Positions 20,871 to 30,679 of a stretch of DNA of 64,000 nt are shown piece by piece. The notes under the pieces are model-generated. The model worked only from the letters and a program-made list of their open reading frames with translations. It searched no databases and had not been told where the DNA came from. Source of the stretch: Eucommia ulmoides. Its lineage: Eukaryota; Streptophyta; Magnoliopsida; Garryales; Eucommiaceae. The stretch is taken from the NCBI GenBank assembly GCA_016647705.1, contig CM028340.1, positions 14,399,001 through 14,463,000 on the forward strand, given 5' to 3'. Made by a program: the position numbers and the translations under genes. How positions within the stretch are numbered: the stretch's first letter is position 1; each line of letters opens with the position of its first letter.

Positions 20871-23800
20871 ATTATTATTTGAGGGTGAGCCTTGGGGATA
20901 ATGGTAGTAAAGTTGCTCCATTATGACCTAGAGGTCTTGGATTCAAATCTTTCAAACATCCCCTCTTTATACAGAGGTAATGCTGCCCGCAAACCCTGCA
21001 ATGGCAAGAGCCATCGTGTACTGGGCTGGCCATTACATTTTATTGTTATTTCTCGTTTGATTGCTGCATATGTGTGGCCTTTCTAGCATAACATTTATTT
21101 CAGTAAAATTTGCACTGTTACAATTTGCACTGTTAATGTAAAATGGACTTGATCCACTTGGCCCATTAGGGTAAAACCCTAACCCCCACTTCTATTATAA
21201 ATAGTTGTGTATATTATGTATTTTTGTATCTCTTTCACATATATCAATACATAATTCATTTTTCCACTTGTCAATCATCTTAACATGGTATCAATAGCAA
21301 GTATTTCCTGAACCTATTCTCCCTAAACTTTTCGCAACCCTAAAGCTTTCGCCGCCGTCTTTATTATGCTACTGAGACTTCGTCGCTACTGTAGGCTTCA
21401 TCTTCGCTCCGGTATCAACACACACCACACCATCGTCTTCGTCTTGCAGAGACGAGCACAACGCCACTAAAATCACCGCCACCGAAGCCCAAACGTGCCC
21501 TCATGCGCCTCAAACAGCTCGCAGTACCATCACCTTTCGCCGTCTCGGATTTTGGGCTCTACCACTTCAACCAAATCTCACAATATACCATCGAAATCGT
21601 CTCGGCGAGACGATTCAAACAAAGAAAAAATCAAGGTCGTATAGCCCTACATGCACCTGCACGCGCAACTCAAAATCCCAACAACTTCAAAAGTCAGATC
21701 CACGCACCAGGCGTCTCCCTGTCTTCCTTGTGGCTGCCATGTCAGCCCTAAAGAGCCCAGTCAGTACAACCTCAGCGCCACCTCAGTTGCCACGCCACCA
21801 TCCACATCAACTGCCACGTCAGCATCGTGTTTCATTGCCACGTGGCCGCCACGTCAGCGTTGACCATCACCACGTCAGCGTCTAATAATCCAATCACTGC
21901 CATGTCATCGATTTATTTGTGTAATTTTTCTTGGACCGATTCAGGTGTTTTTTGACCCGTTTTCAACAAATTTGGACCGCTTCTTGGGGTTTTTCGACGT
22001 TCTGATTTTGTTTCCGGCCTTCATTTTGTGATTTGAGGCTCATAGTATATACTTTCTATTATATCCATGTGGTTCCCACACTGGTTCACCCATTTCTCAC
22101 CCGGTCCTTAAAGATTCAATACCGGTTCCTAAACAATTTCAGCATTACGGATTTATCTGTGATCTCTGTTTAATCAAATTTGGATCATACAATATAGTTC
22201 TTTTTATATTGTTGATTGGTTCAAGGGGCTCTTAATCGGTTTTTCACGAGTATAGACCGGTTCCTGGACAATTTTAGCATTCTGAATCCATCCGTGACAA
22301 CAGTTTCTCTAGATTCAATAGCGATGTCTGTGGGTTCTTCCCTCATTATCAATGCCAAAGAGGGTTCGGATCCTACCTCCACTACTGTTACCATATCTAT
22401 TGCAGATTTGGCCTCACTCCTTCATATCTTCTCCAAAAATGGCAATGGTACAAGTCTTTCTCCTGTTTTCTCACCACCACCAGTATCCTCCTTCTCCTTA
22501 TCATTCTTATCTCTACAACCACCAGTGTTTCTATCACTATCCCAAATTTGGCATTCTCTGTTAGGCTACACTTCATCTAGCCGACTTAAATCACTTATCT
22601 TTAGCGGTCAGTTAGGTTCAGTTCAGCATGAGTCCTTCAAATGTATTCATTGCCAACTTGCAAAATAACTAGCCCTACCTTTCAAAGAGAGTCAGTCTAT
22701 TTCTCTTGCACCCTTTGATCTAATTCATTCCGATATTTGGGGGCCTCCTCCTCATGCCTCGATGGGTGGTTGTCGTTACTTTGTTATCTTTGTGGACGAC
22801 AACACTCGATATACATGGTTGTTTCTTATGAAATATCGATCCGAACTATTCTAAATATATTCTGAGATTTCCTCTATGGTTCAAACTCAATTTTCTAGAA
22901 ATATCAAAGTTTTCTGCTCAGATAATGCAATGGAATACAAGGATCGTGCTCATGATTCGGTTCTGTTTATTCGCCACACTGCCAATGGTATTATCCTTCT
23001 TTTATTATACGTGGATGATATGATTATTACTGGAGATGATCTACGCGGTATTTCTGAACTCAAAAAATTTGTTAGTGGACAATTCGAGATGAAAGATCTT
23101 GGCGTGTTCACTTATTTTCTTGGCCTCGAAGTCTTATCCGGTTCAGATGGATATTTTATCTCTCAGGCCATATATGCCTCGGATCTCCTTTCCAACGCTG
23201 GGATTACTGACTCAACCAGTGCCACTATTCCTCTCGAGCCAAATATCAAACTTACTCCACTCGATGGTTCACCTCTTCAGGATGTCACTCTATATCGCCA
23301 ACTGGTTGGAAGTCTTGTATATCTCACTGTCACTCGCCCCGACATTGCCTATGCTGTTCATCAGGTTAGCTAGTTCTTGTCCGCTCCTCGGACCACCTAT
23401 TACTCGACTGTTCTTCGCATCCTTCGGCATGTTAAGGGTACTTTATTTAATGAACTTCATTTCTCAGCTCACTCTGCCTCCATCTTACAAGTTTATTCTG
23501 ATGTCGATTGGGCCGTAGACCCCACCAATAGTCGTTCAACCGCTGATTACTGTTTCTTCTTGGGTAACTCTCTCATTTCTTGGCGTTGTTAGAAACAAAC
23601 TGTGGTTGTTCGCTCCAGCACTAAAGCTGAATACCATGTCATGGTTGATGCAACTCAAGAACTTCTCCGACTTCGATGGCTATTCGCTGACATTGGTATA
23701 TCTTCTCCTACTACCACTACCCTACATTGTGACAATATGAGTGTTATTTAGATTGCTCACAATGATGTCTTCCACGAGCGTACAAAACACATCGATACTG

Positions 23801-26800
23801 ATTGCCACTTCATCCATCATCACATTCTCCAGAATACGGTTTGTCTACAATCCGTCAGTTCAGCCGATTAGACAACAGACATTTTCACTAAGGTTCATCC
23901 ACCGGGACGTTTTTATTTTCTGGTTTCCAAACTCAAGTTTACCTCCCACTTACCATCTTGAGTTTGAGGGGGGATGTTAATGTAATAATGGGCTTGGCCC
24001 ATTATGGCAAAGCCTTAACCCCCACTTCTCCTATAAATAGTTGGTATATTATGTATTCTTGTATCTCTTTCACATATATCAATACATGATTCATTCTCCC
24101 ATTTTTCAATCATTTTAACATGCACCATCTTTTGCTCCAATTCCACTCAAAAACAGCACCTAAATCGGAAACCAAATTCTTTTAGCTAGCTAATCTGAGT
24201 GTCTTAAACTTAAAAAGAGGGAGGCAATTACAAAAATGGTCATTGTTGTGGTAGTAGAATGTAGTGAATTTAGAGGGAGAGACTCATTTTGATTTGCAAA
24301 GTTGAAATCCAGAGTTTCTCTTTCATCGGAAGATATTTGCACAACAAAGCTCAATTTGCAGATTTTGAAAGAATGACCTCATTCAAGTTTTTAATAAAAA
24401 AGCCTAGATGCCCTAATTTACTTTTCCATTTTTTCTCTCAACCGTAACGCCAAAATATAACAATTTATAAATTGATTAATTAGAAAATCTCAATTCGCAA
24501 ATGAAATCTTTCTATCATATGAATGATGAATTAGACCGTGATGATTGTAGGTCAACGTCTACAATGAGCGCAAATGTCTGGTACACTCTTTAAACGATGC
24601 CAAGACAGCGGTAGATGATCTGAATCAGATTGCTTCAGTAATCGTACTTGTTGTGATCGCTATTGTGTGGTTACTCTTGATGGGTATCGCAACAACCCAA
24701 ATTCTTGTTTTCATTTCGTCTCAGCTTTTACTCATCGTGTTTGTGTTTGGAAATACTGCAAAGACCATATTTGAGGCCATCATTTTCGTGTTTGTGATGC
24801 ATCCATTTGATGTGGGGGATCGGTGTGTCATTGATGGAATACAGGTAACTATGGCCCCGTTTGTTCAGTGTTTCTATTTGTAGAGAAAATTAGGAACAAA
24901 AAAAAATGTGGAAACAAAAAAATGGTTTTTTTTTTTTATTATTTTTTTCTGCTCCCAGATTTAAAAACAAAATTCTGGGAATAATAGAATTGTTCGCAGA
25001 TCTCTATTTCTGTTCTAAATTTTTCAGGAACAAACAAAAATTTGGTAATGAGGTGCATTTTTTAATTCTTTTGCCCAGAAAATTTGGAACAACAACAGAA
25101 ACACAGGAACAAAAGAAAATAATTGTGTTCTGCCCAGTGATAGAACAAAATTTGTGTGGATTTTTAGAAGGCATGAGAACATAACAGAATTGTTCTCAGA
25201 TTTCTGTTTCTATTCCAAATTTTATGGGGGGAAAAAGCACTAACAAACGACACCTTAGGGTTTTATTTCTTTTTTGTTATGTTCCTAGAATTGGAATAGA
25301 AATAAAAATACAGGAACAAAACCATCTGTTTCTGTTATGTTCCATGATTTTAGATAAATTTCTGTGTGGATTTTAAGAATGTATAATCGATTTTTTTTTT
25401 GGTCACTAAAATTTTTGTACTCGTGGAGATGGTTGTTGAAGAGATGAACATTTTGACAACGGTTTTTTTGAGATATGACAATGAGAAGATATTCTATCCA
25501 AATTCGCTTTTGGCTACAAAACCCATAAGCAATTTTAACAGAAGCCCGGAAATGAGTGATTCCGTGGAGTTTGCTGTCGATGCCTCAACTTCGGCCGAGA
25601 CTCTTGCCTCACTCAAAACTAAAATCAAATCGTAAGTCTACTCTTTTCTATTCTATTTGTGGTGTATTACATTGATTCTAATAAATTTTAAAACATTAAG
25701 GCTCTGTTTGGTAGCCTTTTTTTAAGTACCTTTTTTACCTATCAGCGAAAAAACAAAATACATTAAAAAATAGTGTTTGTTTTGCATTGAAAGAAAACTA
25801 CTTTAAAAATAAAAAGTAAAAACATTATTAAAATATTTTTTTTTTAAAAGTAAAAAAGATATATTTGGGGGAAAAGGCTGGAAGGATTAAATATTTTAAG
25901 AGATTGAGCAATTATTACCTCTCCTAAATTTTCTCTACGGTCTCTGGATTTCTTTTAATTTTTTTTCTTTCACTTTTAAGTAAAAGTGCATTCTTGACGG
26001 ACTATATTTTTATTATTATTATTATGAAAAAAAAAAAAGGCCTTTCCAAATATCCCTAAATAAAATATAGAGGATGAAAATGTAGTTTTTGACACAAACA
26101 CGCATACACACAGAGTAAGATGTCATTTGTTTAGTCTTTGTTCCCAGAAAACTTAGAATAGAAATTGAATCTGGAAAAAATTATGTTTTTCCATAAATTT
26201 ATTTTACAAATATGAGAGTGAAATAGAAACATATCTTTTTGGTTCTCACATGTCTGTTTCGGGTAGTTTTCTAGGAATAGAAACACTAGACAGACGGGGC
26301 CAAGGAGTTGAGACTTCAGCTTCAACTTCTCTCCCCCCCACCCCGAAAAATATTGGTTGGAATTTTTAAGGGCCCGTTTGGTTTAGTGTTTGAAAATAGT
26401 TTTTTGAAAATTGTGCAAGTTATTTGGTTTACGTTTGATTCTCATATTTATTAACAATGTATTAAAAATTTGAAAAGTAAAATTGATGTAAGTATTGATG
26501 TCGAAAATGAGAGATAATAATGGTGTTTGTTAGATGAATTTGTGGGCACTGCAAATTGTAGAGATAAAAAATAAAGATATAAGGAAAACAATTTCAAATT
26601 AAATTTATAAAATAATAAAAGTATAATATTAAAAGTAGGTGATATGATGGACTAAATATTGAAAAAATTGTTTTATAAACGTGTACTAGTTGTATATTGT
26701 GTTTCTAGAACTAAAAACAGTTTTAGAAAAGTGAACCAAACAGGGCCTAATCTGCTTCACTTTTTTACTAGGTATATAGAGAGCAAGCCTCAGCATTGGC

Positions 26801-27045
26801 TGCCAAACCATAGTGTGCTAATCAAAGAGATAGAGGATGTGAACAAGTTGAAACTGGTGCTATATGTTACTCACACCATTAATTTTCAAAATTCAGGCGA
26901 AAAAAGCAACAGGAGATCCGACCTAGTCTTTGAGCTCAAGAGAATCTTCGAAGAGCTCGGCATTAAGTATCATCTCCTCCCTCAACAAGTTTACGTCACT
27001 TTTGTCGGCTCAACTCCGCCCCCATTTGCACTCCCTCCTAGGTAA
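18644..27045 (+). CDS. MSL10: Mechanosensitive channel of small conductance-like protein, MSL9/MSL10 type (five exons)
   Basis: Coding exons are 18644-20091, 20657-20780, 24551-24844, 25429-25631 and 26772-27045. Lengths and phases join without a stop to 780 codons (Arabidopsis MSL10 is about 730). The protein is a plasma-membrane, stretch-gated channel of the MscS superfamily; in plants this class is linked to hypo-osmotic and wound signalling. Visible features are a Ser/Pro/Thr-rich cytosolic N-terminus (1-200), hydrophobic segments at about 203-226, 238-256, 288-306, 325-347, 552-571 and 573-606, and the pore-side motif PFDVGDRC (609-616). The MscS beta domain follows, with FYPNSLL and PISNFNRSP (644-662). 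A cytosolic loop (350-550) contains KVSAWTMRGL. All splice sites are GT-AG. It is unbroken and probably functional despite transposon-filled introns. MSL9 and MSL10 cannot be separated by eye. Confidence -1.
20092..20656 (+). other. MSL intron 1 with MITE insertions
   Basis: GTAAGA donor and TAATAG acceptor. From about 20096 to 20525 it resembles the MITE in intron 4 (25700-26000): GGTTTGGTA opening, TTTAAGTAC, and a TTTTAAGTAAAAGT right end. Inside it sits a 112-bp fold-back (20245-20356) with ends GGCTATTGGCACTC and GAGTGTCAATAGC. Confidence -1.
20657..20780 (+). CDS. MSL10: MSL exon 2
   Basis: 124 nt encoding the FIEEEDLLPF to SLRNWV loop segment (residues 484-524), matching the conserved part of MSL10 proteins before the fifth membrane segment. 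It ends in phase 0 at donor GTAAGATC. The last 24 nt and the donor are duplicated directly downstream. Confidence -1.
20757..20836 (+). repeat. 40-bp tandem duplication across the exon 2 splice donor
   Basis: The 40 bp from AAATCGTCTCTAAGG to GGTAAGATCTTTATAT (20757-20796) are repeated at 20797-20836, including GAATTGGGTGGTAAGATC. There are thus two identical donors 40 bp apart. A (TA)n tract (about 20830-20865) follows. Confidence -1.
20883..21045 (+). mobile_element. tRNA-derived SINE
   Basis: Starts GGGTGAGCCTTGGGG, with an A box in ATGGTAGTAAAGTTGC and a B box GATTCAAATC (about 20940), spaced as in plant Au-like SINEs. The 3' part (GGTAATGCTGCCCGCAAACC) also fits. The right end and target duplication are blurred by the AT-rich flanks (TTATTATTATTT against TTATTGTTATTT). 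Confidence -1.
21131..21285 (+). repeat. 5' LTR of the intronic Copia
   Basis: 155 bp with a TATAAATAGTTG core promoter motif (about 21197). It is followed directly by the primer site. Confidence -1.
22324..23960 (+). pseudogene. Copia gag-pol remnant
   Basis: In order: a gag fragment fused by deletion to the pre-integrase zinc motif (IWHSLLGYT to CIHCQLAK, about 22549-22668); a stop; then integrase core (DLIHSDIWGPP, FVDD); then CSDNAMEY joined by a second deletion to the second half of reverse transcriptase (LLYVDDMIITGDD, about 23005-23043); then RNase H (DVDWA, SWR, STKAEY, CDNMSV, ERTKHID). In-frame stops occur near 22669, 22852, 23371, 23590, 23749 and 23870. It cannot make active enzymes; any transcript would come from the MSL pre-mRNA or the LTR. 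Confidence -1.
23975..24120 (+). repeat. 3' LTR of the intronic Copia
   Basis: 146 bp, co-linear with the 5' LTR with small indels. It keeps the TATAAATAGTTGG motif and ends TTTTAACA before the TGCAC duplication. Confidence -1.
24551..24844 (+). CDS. MSL10: MSL exon 3
   Basis: 294 nt, phase 0 at both ends, residues 525-622. It encodes the fifth membrane segment, the pore-lining sixth segment (FISSQLLLIVFVFGNTAKTI) and PFDVGDRCVIDG at the entry of the beta domain. This is the most conserved part of the family. Donor GTAACT. Confidence -1.
24853..25256. mobile_element. MITE in MSL intron 3
   Basis: The left end GGCCCCGTTTGTTCAGTG and the right end CACTAACAAACGACACCTTA are rough inverted repeats. 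The interior repeats words such as GAATTGTTC and CAGATTTCTGTTTCT. A shorter relative lies in intron 4 at about 26113-26302. Confidence -1.
25429..25631 (+). CDS. MSL10: MSL exon 4
   Basis: 203 nt, residues 623-689 plus 2 nt. It encodes MVVEEMNILTTVFLRYDNEK and FYPNSLLATKPISNF, the MscS beta domain. The acceptor is CGTGGAG, less pyrimidine-rich than the others, but reading frame and homology place it firmly. Donor GTAAGTC. Confidence -1.
26113..26302. mobile_element. MITE, opposite-orientation relative of the intron 3 MITE
   Basis: The left end GATGTCATTTGTTTAGTC and the right end CACTAGACAGACGGGGCC match, inverted, the ends of the 24853-25256 element. The interior shares AGAATAGAAATTG-type words. 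Confidence -1.
26370..26747. mobile_element. Tourist/Harbinger-type MITE, 378 bp
   Basis: Ends are GGGCCCGTTTGGTT and AACCAAACAGGGCC. TAA (26367-26369 and 26748-26750) is duplicated on both sides, as in PIF/Harbinger elements. It lies 21 bp before exon 5, so it almost abuts the polypyrimidine tract and acceptor. Confidence -1.
26772..27045 (+). CDS. MSL10: MSL exon 5 and stop
   Basis: Residues 690-780: YIESKPQHWLP, THTINFQNSGEKSNRRSD, LKRIFEELGIKYHLLPQQV and a Pro-rich tail ending PPPFALPPR, then TAA. The stop overlaps a donor-like CTAGGTAAAT. If it is spliced there (27042-27892), the last codons become Arg-Gln-stop instead of Arg-stop. Confidence -1.
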
Positions 27046-27892
27046 ATTATTTCTTCTTCTTCTAAAACCCAAATATATATTTTTTAATATTATATTGTAT
27101 TACTATTACTTCAATTTCAACGCTATTATGTTCCCAAATCTCTACTAGTCGAAGGTTTTTGATTTTTAAAAGAGATTTGTAAAAATTTATTTATTGTAAT
27201 TTTTTTTTAAAAATTTCTTTTCGAAATCAAATAACTGGCCTATAAAAGTGACCAATCTAGTACACAAGGCTTTTGCATTGACGGGTTTGGAGAGATTAGA
27301 TGTATATAGTTTAAACTCAGAGTTTATTTCCTCAAATTTGGGATATGTGTGAGTATGTGTGAAAATTTGATTTTGAGATAAATTGTGATCTTGAAGCTTT
27401 TTGAGGGTTTGATACTTAAAAATAAACTGTGGAAATTGTTTTGAATTAGAGTTTCATCCCTCCTTGAGAGACATGAATTGTGTTCTTTAGAGTTATTATA
27501 TTTATTAATATTAAGGGTAGAAACCGTAGAATAGTCTTTTACTCTTTCTTAGATTTTATGATTTATTTATCCATACACGTCTTTCTTTTTCACTTTTTTA
27601 GGTTTTATCTATATATATTTTTTTAAAATTTTTTAATTTTAACTTTGTATTGAGTCATTTATAATGATTTTTTTTTTTCTTCTCTTTGATTTTATGTTAT
27701 TCAACTATCTTAACGTACAACCTGGAATTCCTTTGGAATTTTAGGTCTTACCCCTCCCCCCCTCCCCCCAACCGAATTGAATCCTACTAATCCTCAATGA
27801 GAAATTTCTTGGGTTACATGATTATATCATATAGTATTTTTGTTTACCATATTATTCACGCATACAACAATTTTGCTCTCGATTTCTTACAG

Positions 27893-28280
27893 GCAATAAT
27901 TAAAGTTTAGCTAGAGAGAGAAGATCCATATTCTCTTCAAGTCTTTGTCTGCGGCGATAGCGTATTAAGAATTTTTCAAGTTCTTCGTTGCTTTTCTCAT
28001 CATTCTGTTGTTGGACTTACCATCTCCTTTCTTTCCTTTTAATTTTTTCTTTATTATTATTATTATTAATATATTCTTTTGGATGCAGAAAATAGGAAAA
28101 ATGACTCCGTACAACTTGTATAAGATATATGATTTTGAAGATGGGACGTGACTTGTAATGTAAATGTTGTGCGTATCATATTTATACATATAGAGCTTTC
28201 GTGTCAACTTCTTTGATTGGGTCCTTTCGTATTGTATTTTTATCCAAAGCAAGTTTTGAAATAAAGATGCATTGTTGTTC
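27893..28280 (+). other. Possible spliced 3' UTR exon of the MSL gene
   Basis: It follows an acceptor TTTCTTACAG (27883-27892). It begins GCAATAA, which would close the frame, and reaches an AATAAA signal at about 28260. No other gene explains this stretch. The 95-codon minus-strand frame here is chance. Confidence -1.
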
Positions 28281-29620
28281 CTTAACCTTCTGTGTCAACT
28301 TCTTCGATTGGGTCCTTCCATGATTAGGGCTTTGCCTGTCGGTTCAATTTGCTCTTTCTACTTCAGTTCTCTTTGCCTTTGTGTTGTCCCTTTCTCTTCC
28401 ATAGTCCCTTTGATGTTTTCCCCTTCATATCCTCTTCTTTTTGTTATTGGTTCCACCCCTGGGATTGCTTCCTGAATAGCTCATGCTTCTTATTCTTAAC
28501 TTCCATCTATTTTGTCTTGGACTTTCTGGCATGTTTCTTTGACCTAATTGAATAGTGTGATTGGTCTCCTCCTCAAATGATGATTCCAGATGATGACTTT
28601 CTTTCTATTTGCTCTTTTGTCGTGAACTCTACCTGCAATAGAATCGAATAATAATTCTAAAGTCCTATTTTCTCCTTAGTTTCACTTATAAAGAATTTTC
28701 TGTCATAAAAACAGAAATGCATGAATTGCACAAGTTCTTTTCGTTAAAAAGCCGTGCAACTTGGAGAACGTTAGACTTCTTGGTCAAGTAAAAAAAGATT
28801 GTCGACTGGATGCTCCTTTCCTATCATGCCAGGCCTTTATGTAGGACTAAAGAGTACTGCGACTTTTGCACATTTAGCTAGCACAAAGTGGAGTTACTTG
28901 TTGGGAGTAGGAGTGGGTGCGCCACGTGGGAGGCTCTTTCACTTCCCTCTTTTGAATAATACATTGTAGTTGGAGAGCCAGGATTGATTTTTTTTTTTCC
29001 CTGGGCCTACTCTTGCACTTTTAGGCTAATTCAAAGCCAAAAGAAAGGCCAAATATCGGCATTTAATTGATAAAATTTCTTAGGACCCTAGTCTAACCTA
29101 CCTGACTAATAGAATCCACCCTCTGCCTAACTTGGTGGATGCTTCCTTCCCTTTAATGTAGGACCTTCCTCCGTTTGGCTTATACTTTTTCTGTACTCAA
29201 AGAAGAGAAAGAGACATTTCACACAAGTTAATCATGAAAGATGAAGATATCACCATCAATCGATCCTATAAACTAGTAATCATAATGGAAGCAAATAAAC
29301 TGAGATCACTCCATCTAGTGGACAGTTAGTTAATATGCTAGTTAAGCATATTCTGCAACACTAGAAAAAAAATCATTGGAGCACATCTTTTCTTTTGTAA
29401 TTTTGTAGAAAACAATGGTCGACCATGGGTGCTCATAGGAGGCTAGAGTTAACCACCTCAGATATACCGACACATTTGCCTCAAGTTTTTGATATCACTC
29501 CGAATGTACTACTCTTCCTGAAATAAACACAAAACCTATTGACTTTCCATTCAGAGAGGTCAATCGGCTAGTAGAGACACTTTAGGGTAGATCGAATGAG
29601 TTGATTATGCTCTTCTTGCA
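28281..29620. other. Intergenic, no gene seen
   Basis: The motif TGTGTCAACTTCTTNGATTG occurs twice (about 28200 and 28290), a small local duplication. Nothing else is recognised; frames of about 67 codons near 28300 overlap one another and look random. Confidence -1.
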
Positions 29621-29693
29621 ATGCTCTGTAAGATTTGAACCTACGACATTGGGTTTTGGAGGTCCACGTTCTACCAAACTGAAACATGAATCC
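29621..29693 (-). pseudogene. trnW-CCA: Plastid-type tRNA-Trp(CCA), decayed
   Basis: On the minus strand the D-arm (TTCAGTTTGGTAGAACGTGG), the anticodon loop (CTCCAAA with anticodon CCA) and the T-arm (GTAGGTTCAAATCTTACAG) match the plastid trnW gene. So does the 3' acceptor half AGAGCAT. The 5' acceptor half is mutated and no longer pairs, and two anticodon-stem positions are altered. It is probably a nuclear insertion of plastid DNA, possibly via the mitochondrion, and unlikely to work. Flanks show no clear petG or trnP. Confidence -1.
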
Positions 29694-29699
29694 TTTCAA

Positions 29700-29740
29700 C
29701 TCATAGTAGTGTGTGTGTGTGTGTATATATATATATAGCT
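29700..29740. repeat. (GT)n(AT)n microsatellite
   Basis: GTGTGTGTGTGTGTGTATATATATATATA at about 29711-29737. Confidence -1.
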
Positions 29741-29799
29741 TGCTTGCGGCTATATTAGAACACTATTACCAGCCAAGGAACAACAACAGATTCGATGAA

Positions 29800-30600
29800 G
29801 ATGACTCTTAAGAATATCAGATTTGTTGGAGAAGAACCTATTTGCTACTGATAAGGATTGGAAATGTCATCAATGCTTGGCTCTAAGGCTTTTGACGATT
29901 TTGTCAAAGTAGCCATTGGAAGAAAATGAGTTAAAGATTGGTGTTGGGATTTAAACTTATTACCTTCGAATGATATGTCTTCAAATGGTGATACATAGAA
30001 TCAAGTTCTTTCTATTGAAGGTGGTGGGTTGGTTGGGTTTAAGGAAAATTCCAATGTTTTTTCTCATTCTAGTTTAATAAAAATGGTGTTCAATTTAATT
30101 TGTAGGAAGGAATTATTCAGACATAACTGTGCTTGGGGAGTTGGATTTGTATTTGGCGGGAGACTCAGAGTTTGCTAGTGATGATTAGGCTCATAAGTCA
30201 GGATTTGGTTGAAAAAAAGTCGGATGTAGATGAATAACTTGAGAATTTTGACATTCCCTATGAATGTTGGCCAATGGGGATATTTGTATGGCATCAGTTT
30301 CAATGTTTGCCTCTTCCTTGTCTCTACTATGAGAAAGGTCCTATTATGGCATCAGAGCTCTTCAAGTTTCTCCCATGTCTTGATACGAGGGGATTAAACC
30401 TTCTTGGCCTTTAATTGTCAAAATTGAGTGAGTGGTTAAGTAGAAGGATTCATAGGAAATGAAAATCCTATGTCCAAGCTTGTATTAGGATCCATATTCG
30501 TTGGGTAGGGTTCTTGATGGAAGGTCATAAATAAAAAACCCTAGTCAGTTAGAGAAAGACAATTATCTTCATCATCAGAATCTGGAATAATCATCCTATT
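29800..30600 (+). other. Degenerate, possibly retroelement-derived region
   Basis: No long frame. One interval (about 30270-30420) reads a broken GIFVWHQFQCLPLPCLYYEK-like stretch, reminiscent of the DUF4283-type region of plant L1 ORF1 proteins. Many stops; weak assignment. Confidence -1.
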
Positions 30601-30679
30601 TCTATTTTTATGATTTGGATTGTTGTTGGTCCAAGTAACTACCGAAGAAGAGAGGTGAGGTAGGGGTGGAAGATGAACT

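Larger units (their letters stand above)
21131..24120 (+). mobile_element. Internally deleted Copia retrotransposon in MSL intron 2
   Basis: Short LTRs (21131-21285, 155 bp; 23975-24120, 146 bp) both begin TGTTAATGTAA and end AACA. The target duplication TGCAC is perfect (21126-21130 and 24121-24125). A primer site TGGTATCAATAGC (21286) and the purine tract GAGGGGGGA before the 3' LTR are present. The element lies in the same orientation as the host gene. At 3 kb it is far shorter than a full Copia; two large internal deletions are visible in pol. Confidence -1.
20781..24550 (+). other. MSL intron 2 (3.77 kb)
   Basis: Enlarged by a (TA)n microsatellite, a SINE (about 20883-21045) and a deleted Copia element (21131-24120). 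The remaining 24126-24550 shows no gene. The acceptor is GATTGTAG before GTCAACGTC. Confidence -1.
25632..26771 (+). other. MSL intron 4 with three MITEs
   Basis: It holds a GGCTCTGTTTGGTAG-type MITE (about 25700-26000, related to that in intron 1), a relative of the intron 3 MITE (about 26113-26302) and a Tourist-like element (26370-26747). Acceptor TTTTTTACTAG. Confidence -1.

Noticed and set aside
27965-28252. 95-codon minus-strand ORF
   Set aside because: AT-rich, overlaps the likely MSL 3' UTR, no recognisable motif.
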